Below are positions 42,948 to 52,800 of a stretch of 64,000 nucleotides of DNA, piece by piece. Every line of letters begins with the position of its first letter. Position 1 is the first letter of the stretch. A program made the translations under genes and the position numbers. This DNA is from Lytechinus variegatus. Taxonomy: Eukaryota; Echinodermata; Echinoidea; Temnopleuroida; Toxopneustidae. Location: NCBI RefSeq assembly GCF_018143015.1, contig NC_054741.1, positions 50,297,048-50,361,047 on the forward strand, read 5' to 3'. The notes under the pieces are model-generated. The model did not search any database and was not told the origin of the DNA. It saw only the letters and a list, made by a program, of their open reading frames with translations.

Positions 42948-44895
42948 AAAAAAAGAAAAAGATGATAGATAGATAGATGAAAAAAAGGATGGATGGATAG
43001 ATAGAGATAGATAAATTAGACAGATAATGGATGCATAAATAAAATAAGCAAGCCTAACAAACGTCAGCCAAATGTAATTCAGCTCTCATTTATCATTATT
43101 TCAGGAGCTGATTTGATCACTGGTGACGGCATTTATTCGGCTTATTTCCTGGACTTCTCTTCGAATGGGCGATATGGCGTTAAGGTAGATGTAAACGGAA
43201 TAACAACCTCTTCATCCAATAGTAAGTTTTACCATCAACCTAATGTTTAAAAGGTACACAGTGGTTTCAATGCTTATTGGAAACACTCAGTTCCTAGAAT
43301 ATGCTACAGTTAACTTCTTCATTGGTCATGATCTTAGATGTAAAAATTTTACTTCCAAATTTTCATCTGTATCTTTTTGATCGTTATAGAAAAGTTAAAC
43401 TGTTACTTTTATCTATACCATGTAAATTGTGTAAGATCTGTTTTTGGATTGTAGTTAAAAAAAGACATTTGTATTTTTTCAAAACCCATCGTCTATGATC
43501 TATGACATTTTTCTTTTAATTCTTGATCCAGATACTTTATTGAGATCCAAGAGAGCCGCGGGGACACCAACCACTCCACGAACCCCTCAAGGGTTCCAAC
43601 TTACCACTACGGCTGGTGTCTTCCAAGTCGAGAACTACTCCCCGGATCTGAACGTTGACATCTTGGCACCAGCTAAGATCACTGACTTTAGCAGTGTTGA
43701 GAGAACTTACGATGAGAATAGAAATGTCACATTGACATGGATGGCTGTAGGGGATGATTTGGACCAAGGAACAGGTAAAACAAGTTAAATAGACAACTAC
43801 CGTGGTTTTTTTTTTCATTTGGGTGACTTAGGGGGTGTGTGGCTGTATGTGGGTGTGTGTATAACCGAGTTTTCAGTGGTTATGAACGTTAGGACCGACC
43901 TTTAATGCCACCATTTGAAAGACCTAACTTTCTTATTTAACATCCGGGTTTTGATGAAATTTTCAGAGTTATGCTCGTTTGATTTTCTCTTTTCTTTGGT
44001 GTGGACTTGTCCTTTAATAATGAAGAAATGACTACAGCAATGTCACTATCAATTAATTTGCTACTTTTGTATGGAGATCTGACCCCCACCTCAAGATAGA
44101 TAAAAGATAAAAACGTGATTTTCTCATTCCTTGTCTGATCACATTCACAGCCCTTACTGAAATACTGCACTTTTTACCTTGCTTTGTTTTCAGTAATATA
44201 TTTTTTTATCATGCTTTACTCTGTTGTATAATCGTCTCCTTCGTCTTCATATCCATGTTGCGTGATTGTCATATTATTTCGTTCTGCTCGCATTTCGACA
44301 TTTAATTATGATCTTTCTTTTTATTTATTCATTACTCTCCCACTCTAATCCAGCTGCCTCGTACGAACTCCGTTTCTCCGATAACTTTACCGAAATCCGT
44401 ACCAATTTCACCGTTGCTCCTGCCATTCCCGATACAGACCTCATAGATGGTAACCTCTCTCAAGTCGCTTCTTCTGGAAATCTTGAATCAATCTCTTTTC
44501 TTCTGCCGGGTGAAGACTCGGACGCTATCTTTTATTTCATGATAAGAGCCTGGGATGAGGCTGGCAACGCGGGTCCTTTATCGAATATAGTATCCGTCTC
44601 AAGGCGCCGTCTACCTCCGACCACCTTACCGACTACCGACCTTTCATCAGAAGCAGCATCTTCACCTTCATCCACTGGAATCTTGACATCAAAACAGATA
44701 TCCACGCAGTCACCCGGAAACCCCGAAGAACCGTTTCCTTTATGGGCTATTATATGTATTATATTTTCCGTCTTCGGAATCATTCTTTTAATCACCATTC
44801 CCATTATCATCCGCGTGGTATGTTGTAGGCCGAAATCAAAGAGGGTAACTGGGCCTCATAATGATCACATGAATCCTATGTACGATGGACCGTAA
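34230..44895 (+). CDS. CLCA-family protein, nine exons (N-terminus not found)
   Basis: CLCA proteins are secreted or membrane-bound modulators of calcium-activated chloride conductance, with an N-terminal metalloprotease domain followed by a VWA domain. Exons: 34230-34481, 35413-35637, 37998-38294, 38863-39090, 40042-40170, 42108-42258, 43105-43221, 43532-43774, 44354-44895. They join in frame to 2184 bases, 727 codons plus stop, and every junction has AG and GT. Features: cysteine-linked segment, VWA with MIDAS (DTSGS, a threonine in NGATC, SDGEEN), beta-rich CLCA region, fibronectin-like segment, membrane helix at about residues 675-703 and a short tail. The roughly 260-residue metalloprotease domain with HExxH is not seen upstream. 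The family is sure; completeness is not. Confidence 0.92.
35413..35637 (+). CDS. CLCA exon b: VWA domain
   Basis: 75 codons, phase 0 at both ends. It continues GERFEKMIKGAKNFINSIV and YVGIVEFNF and ends GATCIGCGILGGIE. The threonine of NGATC is the second MIDAS position. Acceptor AAATAG, donor GTATGT. Confidence 0.93.
35638..36512. other. CLCA intron, part before a hAT-like insertion
   Basis: No additional exon recognised. AT-rich with a minus-strand frame near 35933-36169 that has no recognisable domain. Confidence 0.5.
36521..37802 (-). mobile_element. hAT-like GCGAAGCGCGAGC element in CLCA intron, 1.28 kb
   Basis: The ends CAGTGGCGTAGCTACGG and CCTAGCTACGCCACTG are inverted and of the CAGTGGCGTAGC type seen in hAT elements. 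Flanks TTCATACC (36513-36520) and TGCATACC (37803-37810) match at 7 of 8 bases. Inside are repeated CTCGCGCTTCGCGCTCGC modules near 37216, 37326 and 37560. No transposase is present. Confidence 0.85.
37998..38294 (+). CDS. CLCA exon c: end of VWA
   Basis: 99 codons, phase 0 at both ends. GTYLILLSDGEEN carries the third MIDAS aspartate, and IIHTIAFFEADTQMEELAQM is the closing strand and helix of the VWA fold. A hAT-like element lies in the intron before it. Acceptor TTAAAG, donor GTTAGG. Confidence 0.93.
38574..38703 (+). other. Cryptic or poison exon candidate in CLCA intron
   Basis: A strong acceptor (TCTTTCCTGCAG) and strong donor (GGTGAGT) bracket 130 bases. One inner frame reads EGAEQARFMTMNEYGNQYGL without stops, but in the phase set by exon c there is a TGA after nine codons, and 130 bases would shift the frame. 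The neighbouring exons align to CLCA with no gap, so this segment is not needed. It could be an alternative exon leading to decay. Confidence 0.35.
38863..39090 (+). CDS. CLCA exon d: beta-rich region after VWA
   Basis: 76 codons, phase 0 at both ends. KVDPGSTELTTIMIDASLG and TIMTFTWSANSIITISVTGP fit the CLCA pattern for this region (a VIVDSTVGKDT-like strand, then TW). It joins directly to exon c without gap when compared with vertebrate CLCA architecture. Acceptor GTTACAG, donor GTATAT. Confidence 0.92.
39091..40041. other. CLCA intron with short repeats
   Basis: Two copies of a GATAAATGCTG..TTGAAATTCAAAATGGCC segment lie about 175 bases apart (39140, 39315), and a (TA)n microsatellite lies at 39868-39890. 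No exon. Confidence 0.5.
40042..40170 (+). CDS. CLCA exon e
   Basis: 43 codons, phase 0 at both ends, starting PGEWIIVIFNNHN and ending VVSSFLGAK. This matches the GTWKYSL-like strand of the family. Acceptor TTCCAG, donor GTGGGT. The following intron contains a mariner relic. Confidence 0.9.
40206..40938 (+). mobile_element. Mariner-like relic, internally deleted, in CLCA intron
   Basis: The left end ACGAGGGGTGACTGAAAAG and right end CTTTTCAGCTGCCCCTCGCT form a diverged inverted pair. A plus-strand frame from about 40354 reads MDKPAYRAVKFQQMKGMTP and then FLEQFVTVDGT-VQRY-PKTKE. The latter is the mariner transposase VTVDETWIHHYTPETKE region with two stops, joined to its N-terminal part after loss of the middle. 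It is non-functional. Confidence 0.8.
40939..42107. other. CLCA intron, nothing recognised
   Basis: AT-rich intron with a C run near 41019. Two overlapping frames near 41390-41620 have no domain or splice support. Confidence 0.45.
42108..42258 (+). CDS. CLCA exon f
   Basis: 50 codons plus one base, starting IVNYTSFPLVEVYAYVHTNY and ending VIPLQDNGV. It aligns with the SPLVVYANIRQG...LELLDNG segment of CLCA proteins. Acceptor CTCTTAG, donor GTTAGT, a weaker site. Confidence 0.92.
42589..42888 (+). mobile_element. tRNA-derived SINE in CLCA intron
   Basis: The head resembles a tRNA with perfect pol III boxes: A box TGGCCCAGTGG (42595-42605) and B box GGTTCGAATCC (42638-42648). The body includes GACCCAGGTGAGGTGAATGGG, and the tail GGCGCTTTAGAAATGG leads to (ATT)n, similar to the LINE tail at 12070-12142. 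The first seven bases can pair only with wobbles to the 3' part, so it is a SINE rather than a working tRNA. Confidence 0.87.
42889..43045 (+). repeat. Microsatellites (GAAA)n and (GATA)n
   Basis: GAAA repeats (about 42897-42955) pass into GATA/GGAT repeats (about 42962-43025), directly after the SINE tail. Confidence 0.9.
43105..43221 (+). CDS. CLCA exon g
   Basis: Phase 1 at both ends. It encodes GADLITGDGIYSAYFLDFSS and NGRYGVKVDVNG, the conserved GAG-D-DGVYSRYF..NGRYSVKV segment of the family. Acceptor TTTCAG, donor GTAAGT. The exon lies 0.2 kb after a SINE and microsatellite. Confidence 0.93.
43532..43774 (+). CDS. CLCA exon h: fibronectin-like segment with RSKR
   Basis: Phase 1 at both ends. 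It encodes a basic LLRSKRAAG near its start and then APAKITDFSS and NVTLTWMAVGDDLDQGTG, which match the PPGQITDL...LTWTAPGDDYDHGTA segment of CLCA. RSKR at 43543-43554 fits the furin consensus. Acceptor GATCCAG, donor GTAAAA. Confidence 0.93.
43775..44353. other. Last CLCA intron, nothing recognised
   Basis: It has a short GT-rich stretch near 43836-43862 and a pyrimidine-rich 3' end. A downstream frame opens in the intron from 44266 but is not part of the spliced message. Confidence 0.5.
44354..44895 (+). CDS. CLCA last exon: fibronectin end, stalk, membrane helix
   Basis: 180 codons after the split codon, plus stop. It starts ASYELRFSDNF, continues with FYFMIRAWDEAGNAGPLSN, then a Thr/Ser/Pro-rich stalk, a hydrophobic helix (LWAIICIIFSVFGIILLI) and a 24-residue cytoplasmic tail ending NPMYDGP. 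The helix makes this a type I membrane form rather than a secreted one. Acceptor AATCCAG. Confidence 0.94.
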
Positions 44896-45063
44896 AACAC
44901 GAGTACAATGTAGCAAGAAGTCAAAGGGGGATAACTTCGTGCAGGCTGCACTCTAGCAATTGTTCATCATCCAATGTTTTCCCATGTACAACAATCAGTT
45001 AATGATAATAATATGAACATTTGTAATGCGCCGGTATCCATCATAAAAAGATGCTCATGGTGT

Positions 45064-45069
45064 AATAAA
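45064..45069 (+). promoter_or_regulatory. Candidate polyadenylation signal of the CLCA gene
   Basis: AATAAA lies 169 bases past the stop codon and is followed by an A/G-rich stretch. It is the first canonical hexamer in the 3' flank that I noticed. Confidence 0.55.
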
Positions 45070-45109
45070 GAAAAAAAGAAAAGGAAAAAGAAAAAGAAAG
45101 GAAGGAAGA

Positions 45110-45560
45110 AAGAAAACCTACTAAAAATAGGGGTAGAATAACAATTACCTAAAAGCTTGCGTGAATAACCAGGTTTTAAGAGAATTTTTGAAAGTGGTAA
45201 GACAAGAAAAATTGAATCAGTAGAAGTTTTAACTGGAATAGAACTGAATAATTTGGCAAGGTTGTTACCGATTTGACCAAAGTGGTCTATGCATGTACCA
45301 GTTTCTCCAACTGCACCAACTGCATCGAATCACTGAAACATACTGGTACTATATAGAAATGTCTATAAAACAATGTATACCAGTCTCTGGTATCAACTAT
45401 TACTCTATGAATCCATTTGATCAAACTGGTCAATAATATTTGTCGAGTATATTCAGGGAAAGTTCACCCAGACGAAAATTTTGTTGTAAAAAATAACAAG
45501 AAAAACTTAACAAGTGGAGCGGATCTGGCAGTCTCCGCTTAAAGCTGCATTACGCGATTA
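45110..45560. other. 3' flank of CLCA, nothing recognised
   Basis: AT-rich sequence with no gene or defined repeat. Confidence 0.4.
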
Positions 45561-45599
45561 AATATAGCAGCAGCACTGATTATATAATAATCTTTCACA

Positions 45600-46330
45600 A
45601 AAACACCGTTCATATGATAGTAACATATTATGTTCATTGACCCCAAATGACATTTGACCTTGATCACTGTGACCTAGGAAAATAAGTGATACTTAATTAC
45701 ACCTTCAACGTTTCATGAACTATATCCATAAACTTTCAAAGTTATGGCACTTCAACAAATACCCTCATTATGGCCAAAGTTCATTGACCTTAAATGACCT
45801 TTTTAGCTTGGTCATATGATATGAAACACAAGCAAGGTATTTACTGATACTTGATTACACTTATGTCCAAGTTTCATGAACTAGATCCACATACTGTACT
45901 TTCAAAGTTTTGACACGTCAAAAACTTAACCTTGGTTAAGATTTCTTATTGATTCCCCCAACATAATCTAAGTTCATTGATTCAAATGACATTTGACCAT
46001 GGTCATGTGACCTGAAATTCACAAAGGATGTTTAGTGACACTTGATTACTTTTCTTTTATGTCCACGTTTCATGAACTAGATCTTTAAACTTTCTAAGTA
46101 ATGATTACATTTCAAAACCTTAAACTTAGATTAAGATGTTGATTTCACCCAACATGGTCTAAGTTCATTGACCCTAAATGGCCTTTGAACTTAGTCATGT
46201 GACCTGAAACTCAGATAGGATGTATAGTAATCATACATGATTACCCTCATGTCCTAGTTTCATGAATTACATTCGGTCCATATACTTTTTATTTTAGTTA
46301 TGATGACATTTCATAAACGTAAACATTTTG
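45600..46330 (+). repeat. Tandem repeat with GTTCATTGACC / CATGTGACCTGAAA words
   Basis: Four diverged units of about 145-195 bases start at AAGTTCATTGACC-like words near 45633, 45778, 45971 and 46160. Each carries AAATGACCTTTGACC, GTCATGTGACCTGAAA, TTTCATGAACTAGATCC and ACTTTCAAAGTTATG segments. From memory, similar units are common in marine invertebrate genomes. Confidence 0.8.
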
Positions 46331-47100
46331 TGGCGACCAGGAAGATGGTGGCGATCCTTGCCGCTTCAGAAAAGATCAAGGTACGAGGGAGAAGATTGTA
46401 AAGATCAAGCAACGATCAACCACGCTTTTTCGATTTTTGATGATCGCAGCGGAATCGCCATCTAGTAACATGGGGCCAGGTTAAGATTTCAATGTTGACG
46501 ACGTCACCGCAGTCTTAAAAGAGACGTCTATGCGAGACAGAAATACTGGTGAAGGTTTGACGAATATCCATTTAAGGTGTAAAAAAATATTTGAATTTTA
46601 ACTGTTTGGTTTGTGACGTCATATCCGAGCATTTTTAGGTAATATAAAATACATAAATTCTATTTTTATTGAATCATGATGACCAAAAAATTTCCTCTTT
46701 CAGGAGCGGGTTTGAAATTAATTTGTTGGTATACAAAAGTTAAAATAAAAACCATTTTCAATTTTCTGAGATAATGACATTTCATTGATATTCTTAATTC
46801 ACACGATACATTGGAAGCTTCTCGCGTAATTATGACGTTACAAATAAAGTAATAAAATTCTAATAACTTTTTTTATTCGATGGATTTTCCTCAAACCTTC
46901 ACCAGCATTTTCTAAAATTATTTTTCTGCTATTTTTACAATAAGCTTTTTGTCAACGTGAACCTCCCCTTTTTTACTTGAAATTCCTGGTATAAAAAAAG
47001 CAAAAGGATAATTTTTACACCATATGGGTTTACAGGTCAAAATTGGCCGGTGTAACTTGTTGATTTAACAACTGGGTCAAACTCCTTGTGATATCATTCT
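46331..47100. mobile_element. Possible inverted-repeat element
   Basis: CTGGTGAAGGTTTGACGAA near 46546 is mirrored by TCCTCAAACCTTCACCAG near 46905 on the same strand, and pairing extends on both sides. Target duplications are not clear. No coding frame. Confidence 0.45.
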
Positions 47101-47164
47101 CAATCATCACTCCAGTGACACCCCTCTTCCCACTTCTTGAAACCATGTTCAGGGACCCCCCACC

Positions 47165-47280
47165 CAAAAAAAAAAAAAAAAATGAATAAATAAAAAATTA
47201 AAATAAAAAAAAAAAAAAAAAAATAAACAAATGAATAAATAATAATAATAAATAAATTAATTAAAAAACCAAAAAAATAA
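47165..47280 (+). repeat. A-rich low-complexity stretch
   Basis: Almost entirely A with scattered T, including long A runs and AAT repeats. The Phe/Ile-rich frame on the other strand is a by-product. Confidence 0.9.
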
Positions 47281-47340
47281 GATGAAATAACACATACTTG
47301 TCTATTTCCTCGAGCCCCCACCCCCTCGTTCCGCCACTGG

Positions 47341-47465
47341 CTGGAGCACCAGTAATAATTTGGGGTTACGTATAAACGCAAGTCCCATTTGTTTTGATGA
47401 GAGCACCAGAAATAATTTGGGGTTACGTGCAAACATAAGTCTCATCTGTTTTGATGAGAGGACCA
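47341..47465 (+). repeat. Direct duplication of about 61 bp
   Basis: GAGCACCAGTAATAATTTGG (47344) and GAGCACCAGAAATAATTTGG (47401) each begin a unit with GGGGTTACGT and GTTTTGATGAGAG. Two copies, slightly diverged. Confidence 0.8.
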
Positions 47466-47941
47466 ACATCACACAATATGGCGTTACATAGTGCAGTACA
47501 CAGATTATCTCCAGATGTCATCAGAGAAGCGGATTATTTTTTTCAATGAAACTTGCAAGCAAGATAGCGAAGTAACCGAGTATATTATAGTGGCATTTTT
47601 GCATTTGAATTCTACTTATTTATCGGATAAACTAAATGAATGCCAATTTTGTTTTAAATTAACCAAGATTCGAAAAAGGGTTTTATTTCATCATTAGAAA
47701 TCACCTTTGAGTATTCCCCTGTAAATGTCTAGATTAACTTAATATTTTAATCAAGATTCACTGCACACTTGCAGCAATTGCCTTTACCCCCTCCCTCCAT
47801 AATATTGCCCTATTCAGTGCATTCATCCTCAACCCTTCCCCCCTACTTTCCTAGTCAGTGTTAAGATGCCCATATTTTGAATTACAAAAATGCCGCAATT
47901 CCTCCCTTTTCGTTCCTATCCACACTCCCGTCCACACTCCA
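47466..47941. other. Intergenic DNA, nothing recognised
   Basis: A short frame at 47491-47697 has no domain. The sequence is otherwise featureless. Confidence 0.4.
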
Positions 47942-49199
47942 AATTGGGTGATTCCATACGTGTCGTACGGGACATTTAGAGAACATTTGACCGTTTTTTA
48001 CAAGAAAAAACTAAAAATATTCCAGTTACTATAGATGATCATCAAGTACTACCAGAGTGTTAGAAAAACCAATACTTAACATGACTTGAATTCACATCCT
48101 GTATAATACAGATTTAAATAGTAATGTGTCGTACGAACGCAGAAAAAGTGGCTTTTTTAGAAACCTCAAGTTTGTACTCAAAAGTCTGTGAGTTGGGCAG
48201 ATAAATTTCATAGAAACTGAACTCAAATTGGCATTCAATTACCCAAGAACAAACACATCTATAAAAGAAAGCAAAATAAACATTCATGAATACATAAAGC
48301 AGATTATAATTTTCGAGAACATTGTGGCGTACGGGACATTCAAAATGTGTCGTACGGGGCATCTCTAAATTGAAGCCAAACTTTCTTACTTTATGTCTCT
48401 TTGACTTCTTCAGTAACATTATTTGGCTGATGATAATGATAATCCTATCAAACTAAGACATTCACTACGTTAGAAACCGCTATTAGCTGAATATTTCTGT
48501 CAATATATCATAAACAAAATAATGTGTCGTACGGGACACTTGTGTGTTGTACAGGCACTTGCGTGTTGTGCTGGGCAGCCTGAATTTAAAAAAATGAACT
48601 TTTTATCAATCAGAAGAAGCATTGCCCCTAAATTCTTCCTTTTTTATGAAAAATCTTTTAATAAGTAGTCATTCAGGACAATATAATTAAGTAACCTCAA
48701 TATATACAATCGGGAGCAATATGTTATCATTTTTTCATGATAGGAAATGTACAAGTGTTCACAGCATTTTGTACGAGCTGAAAAACTTGAGGTTTTGTGT
48801 GAAGTTATATTTTAGTGAATTAATTGATGATTTCCAAACACTATTTAAACAATGAATGAATGAAACTTTGTGTAAATTACGGGGCTGAAAAAACAGGGCT
48901 GCCCCTATTATGGATGATGAAAATGTTGTAGATATTATTTGGAATATTCAATGATATATTATTCGATTGACCTACAATATTTTCAATCTTCTCGTGCTTT
49001 GCAAATAATTGTTTCAGGCGGTGTTTGTATTGTTCCATTGTTCCCCCAATTAAAACATTATCTGTCTTAACTTTTGGTTAAAACTCATAATTTTCATAAA
49101 ATTTAGGTATCATAGTAACATATTACACTACTTATGACTTATTGAAAGCATGTTGAAATTTATGATATTTTTGAAGTTCTAGTGTGGAATCGCCCAATT
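47942..49199. mobile_element. DNA element with AATTGGGTGATTCCA ends and TACGGGACA motifs
   Basis: The ends AATTGGGTGATTCCA and TGGAATCGCCCAATT are inverted repeats (14 of 15). Inside, GTGTCGTACGGGACA-like words recur near 47960, 48125, 48326, 48346 and 48523, and a weaker one near 48543. No clear target duplication or transposase, so the superfamily is unassigned. Confidence 0.65.
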
Positions 49200-49489
49200 G
49201 CATGAAATTAAAACAAAAACAGATCGAATGTTGGACATTTCGAACACACAGTCAATGTGGATTTATCTTAAATTTGTGCAACTTTGAGTGCTACAAGCAA
49301 ATATGATTTATTTGTATTCGAATGTTATAGGAAACATTAATGTGATGCATTCATTCATGACTCCGATGTCTGTCGTTTAGGAGGACATGTTAAACACGTC
49401 AAATCGATTTTTCCATATAATATGATTTTCATAAAAACATTTTTTGTCCACTCTTAGCAAATAAATGCAATTGAGCTCGGATGTTGATA

Positions 49490-50200
49490 AATAAGATGCA
49501 TGCTTTGCGTACTTTTTTTCAAATACAACCGATTAAACGCCAAAGTTAAAATTTTGTATTTAAACAAAATTTGGAACAAGGATTTACTTTGTAAAGAAAA
49601 AAAAAACACTCTCGCGGTTCCTCCTTGTAAAATATAAATATGTTATCAGTTTCTTCCCATTGTTTTGTAGCATCCTTATCGGAACCGATTTAAACGCCAG
49701 AAGTGAAATGTAGTTTTTTCAAAAGCAAGATTCGGGACAAGGATTTCCTTTAAGATAAGCATCACTTTTATGTATTATTCTTGCAAATGTTTAATTTTGC
49801 CGCAGTGTTTTAACCAAGATACATATATTTTTTTTACAAGTATTATCATGACTAAGTATCTGTAAAAGAAAGATTCAGAGCAAAGATTTCATTTGATATT
49901 AGGAAATTATGTCACTTTCTGAGTATTATCCTTGTTCATGTCAAGTTTTACCGCAATATTTTAACCAATGTTTAGTTTTGCCGCATTGTTTTAACCAAGA
50001 TACATGAATTCTTACGAGTATTATCATGACCAAAGTTAAAATGAAGTATTTAAAAAATCAAAGCAAAGATGTCATTTGATATTAGGAAATAATATAACTT
50101 TTTTTAGTTTAATCCTTGTTCATGTCAAGTTTTACCGCAATATTTTAACCAAGATGCAACAAATATTTTTACAAGTATTATCAATATCAGATGAATGGTG
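49490..50200 (+). repeat. Diverged tandem repeat, unit about 150-170 bp
   Basis: TTTTGCCGCAGTGTTTTAACC-like words recur near 49796, 49944, 49975 and 50130. GATTTCATTTGATATTAGGA and ACAAGTATTATCATGAC words recur at related spacing. No gene. Confidence 0.75.
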
Positions 50201-50378
50201 TTGTAGCAAAAATGTTGTTCATACATTTATTATGGTGAACGGTAATCGCTTATGCTATACAATGTTGACATTAACATTATGTACGTGTTTGTATATAACC
50301 AGAATCCAGAACCAAGATATTTTAGTCTGAATGGCTGTATTGCTTACGTCTGATCCTATTTGTATGAGTATATTTCTA

Positions 50379-50664
50379 CACTGTTAGAAAAATAAAAGAA
50401 GTTCCTGCAGCAGAGTCTCGAGAACACCTGTAATCTTACCGAATTGCGAATAATCATTCATTCTGTAAATTTCATAAAACAAGAATTTTTCTGCAATTTA
50501 ACAGAACAGGTCTGTTTAAAAAGGGGAAAAGGGGTTTTATTCAAGGAAATTTGTAAGATTCCATACATCAAATACCAATTTCCTGTAAGATTACGCAATT
50601 CGGTAAGATTACAGGTGTTCTCGAGACTCTGCTGCAGGAACTTCTTTTATTTTTTCTAACAGTG
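50379..50664. mobile_element. TA-flanked MITE with about 65-bp inverted ends
   Basis: The ends CACTGTTAGAAAAATAAAAG and its complement continue through GAAGTTCCTGCAGCAGAGTC and further, nearly perfect for about 65 bases. TA flanks both sides (50377-50378, 50665-50666), as in Tc1/mariner-type elements. The inner 150 bases are non-coding. Confidence 0.88.
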
Positions 50665-50666
50665 TA

Positions 50667-51880
50667 GTAATTAAGGTCTTATGTTATGATTATATTAAAG
50701 TTTTGTATCAGACATTAAGCAGAAGGATATTCTATGTAATTAAGATGTGCAACATATACATGTATTCATCGTGTTATTAAATTTTGACAACGGTTAAGTC
50801 TACCCCAAAGAAGTAAATTTTCAATAAAAAGAGAAAAATCACACAATTATAAATACAAAATCTACCCCCAAAAAAAAAAAAATAATAATAATTTTCAATT
50901 AAAAAAGAGAATATCTAACAATCTTAACACTGATGATTTTATCTTTATCGATATCGGATTTAAATAAGAAAGTTGCGACGTAAGAAAATTTCTTATTTTT
51001 TTTTGTTTGATGAAGATCCCCACCCCCTTTTTTGTTCAATCAAATTTTGTTTGGGTGGACTTTCTCTTGATATATTCACATCGACACTCGCTCGTTTCCT
51101 TGTATCCAAGATTCCTTGTATCGTCTACATCAGATTCATTTGGCAGAAAATTCATCAAGCATTAGATTATATTTGATTTGATTAATTGTTTCCGTTTCAC
51201 ATTCCACAAAAACATACAGCTTAAACATATGAGAAGATGATGACAAAAAATACATATTTTTAGTGTTTTACAAAAAAATACAATATCGTGATATATTATT
51301 ATCAATTTGTGAAATAAAAATTATGAACAAAAATTTGTAAAGAGTTCCATCTTATTGGTAATGTAACTTCTAATAAGAGGAATTTCAATCTTTTCTCAAA
51401 TACCACTGGGTGTTACTAACAAGGTAAAATTAAAATTGTGGAACATAAAAATCTGTATCTTCTTTTACTAAAATTATTTTAAAAACAGCTTTGTGTTTTT
51501 ACTTGTAATGATACATCCTGTTCTTACTAATAGAGAGTACATGGTTAAACAATTGCCTATCGCCCTGGATATAGAAAGACACATTTGAATCAGAGGTGTA
51601 AATAACTGACCATTCAGACATTAAATGTTTTAAAACATATAATTTGATTGATTTCTATATCCATTTATTCAGTCAATCTTGTTGTGGTGGTAATCTTGGC
51701 CTTGAGGGAGGATTCCTGAATACTCGAAATGAAATAATGCAAACTTATTAATCTTGCTAATCCATAAAATAAACACAGATATAGGTTATCATTAAAGTCC
51801 GTTTCATACTGTTATAAGCTTTATTAAAACATTTTTTTCTTTGAAGCCTTATTTGTTTGTTTCATTCTTTGTATAGTGTT
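50667..51880. other. Intergenic DNA, nothing recognised
   Basis: AT-rich throughout. No frame or repeat that I can defend. Confidence 0.4.
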
Positions 51881-52420
51881 TCTTTTGCGTGTGTGTGTGG
51901 GGGGTGTTCAGATGGGGGGCCTCTTCTTGCCCCCCCCCCTCCAAAAAAAAAAATCACGACCAGGAAAAAGAAAATAAAAAAAGAGAAATATGATATTATT
52001 TTCTGAATATTATGTCAAAATCTATCACAAAATAGGATTTTTTATATCAAAATGTTAAATTTTTTGCTTGCTCGCTGGCAACTTAAAAAACAAACAATTT
52101 TGGCCTGTTATTTTGAATAATTCAATATCTTGCCCCCTCCAATTTTTTTCGCTCATCCCCGGTGGATCATCGATGGGAAGGCAGTGTTTCCACAGATCCA
52201 AAACAAATTTTCCGAAACTCATGGTGTTTCCTTGAATTTTCAAGTTTTCTTTTTAACAAATATTGGACAATAATACATCGAGCCTAAACTTGGTCCAAGT
52301 TACCAAAATCAAGGAATTAAACATTTTTTGTTCACGCACTTTCTTAAAATAGGAACAAATTATGAAATGCCAGCGCGCTTTGCTCTCTGGCAACATAAAA
52401 TAATAAATTTGAGTAACTTA
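51881..52420. other. AT-rich DNA with G/C homopolymer patch
   Basis: GT-rich and G- or C-run sequence at 51885-51950, then AT-rich DNA. No gene. Confidence 0.4.
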
Positions 52421-52800
52421 CAGGGGCGGATCCAACTTTCTCCAATAGGGGAACTCGAAAAAAAATCACCCATATTTCTCCCGATCAGCCGTTCAAAGTA
52501 GAATTTTGTTTCGTTCTTCGAAGGGGTAGTCCTAACAGTCATAGCTTAATTAATGTTATAAAACAACAGAAATATGCAATGATCTCATATGCCCCCCATA
52601 AATAGTGCGAGCGCGAAGCACGAGCTCTTTTTATTTGGAAATTTCATGTAGTTTGTCGTAAAAATTGAACATTCTGGGCAATATTTGTGATCCAGAACAA
52701 GCGCGAGCTAAAAGTTTTTTTTAGATCAAATAATCCAAAATTATGTATATGCACTTAGTTTTTAAATAATAAGGTAAGAATGCATACTGATCAATATTTA
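52421..52800 (+). mobile_element. GCGAAGCGCGAGC-family fragment with hAT-like left end
   Basis: It begins CAGGGGCGGATCCAAC, a hAT-type terminus. CTCCAATAGGGG is close to the CCCTATTGGCG near 37685 (reverse). It contains GCGAGCGCGAAGCACGAGC near 52608. The right end is not defined. Confidence 0.6.

Noticed and set aside
44266..44353. Start of the last CLCA frame at an upstream ATG
   Set aside because: This part is intron; the AG at 44353 and phase continuity with the previous exon set the exon start.
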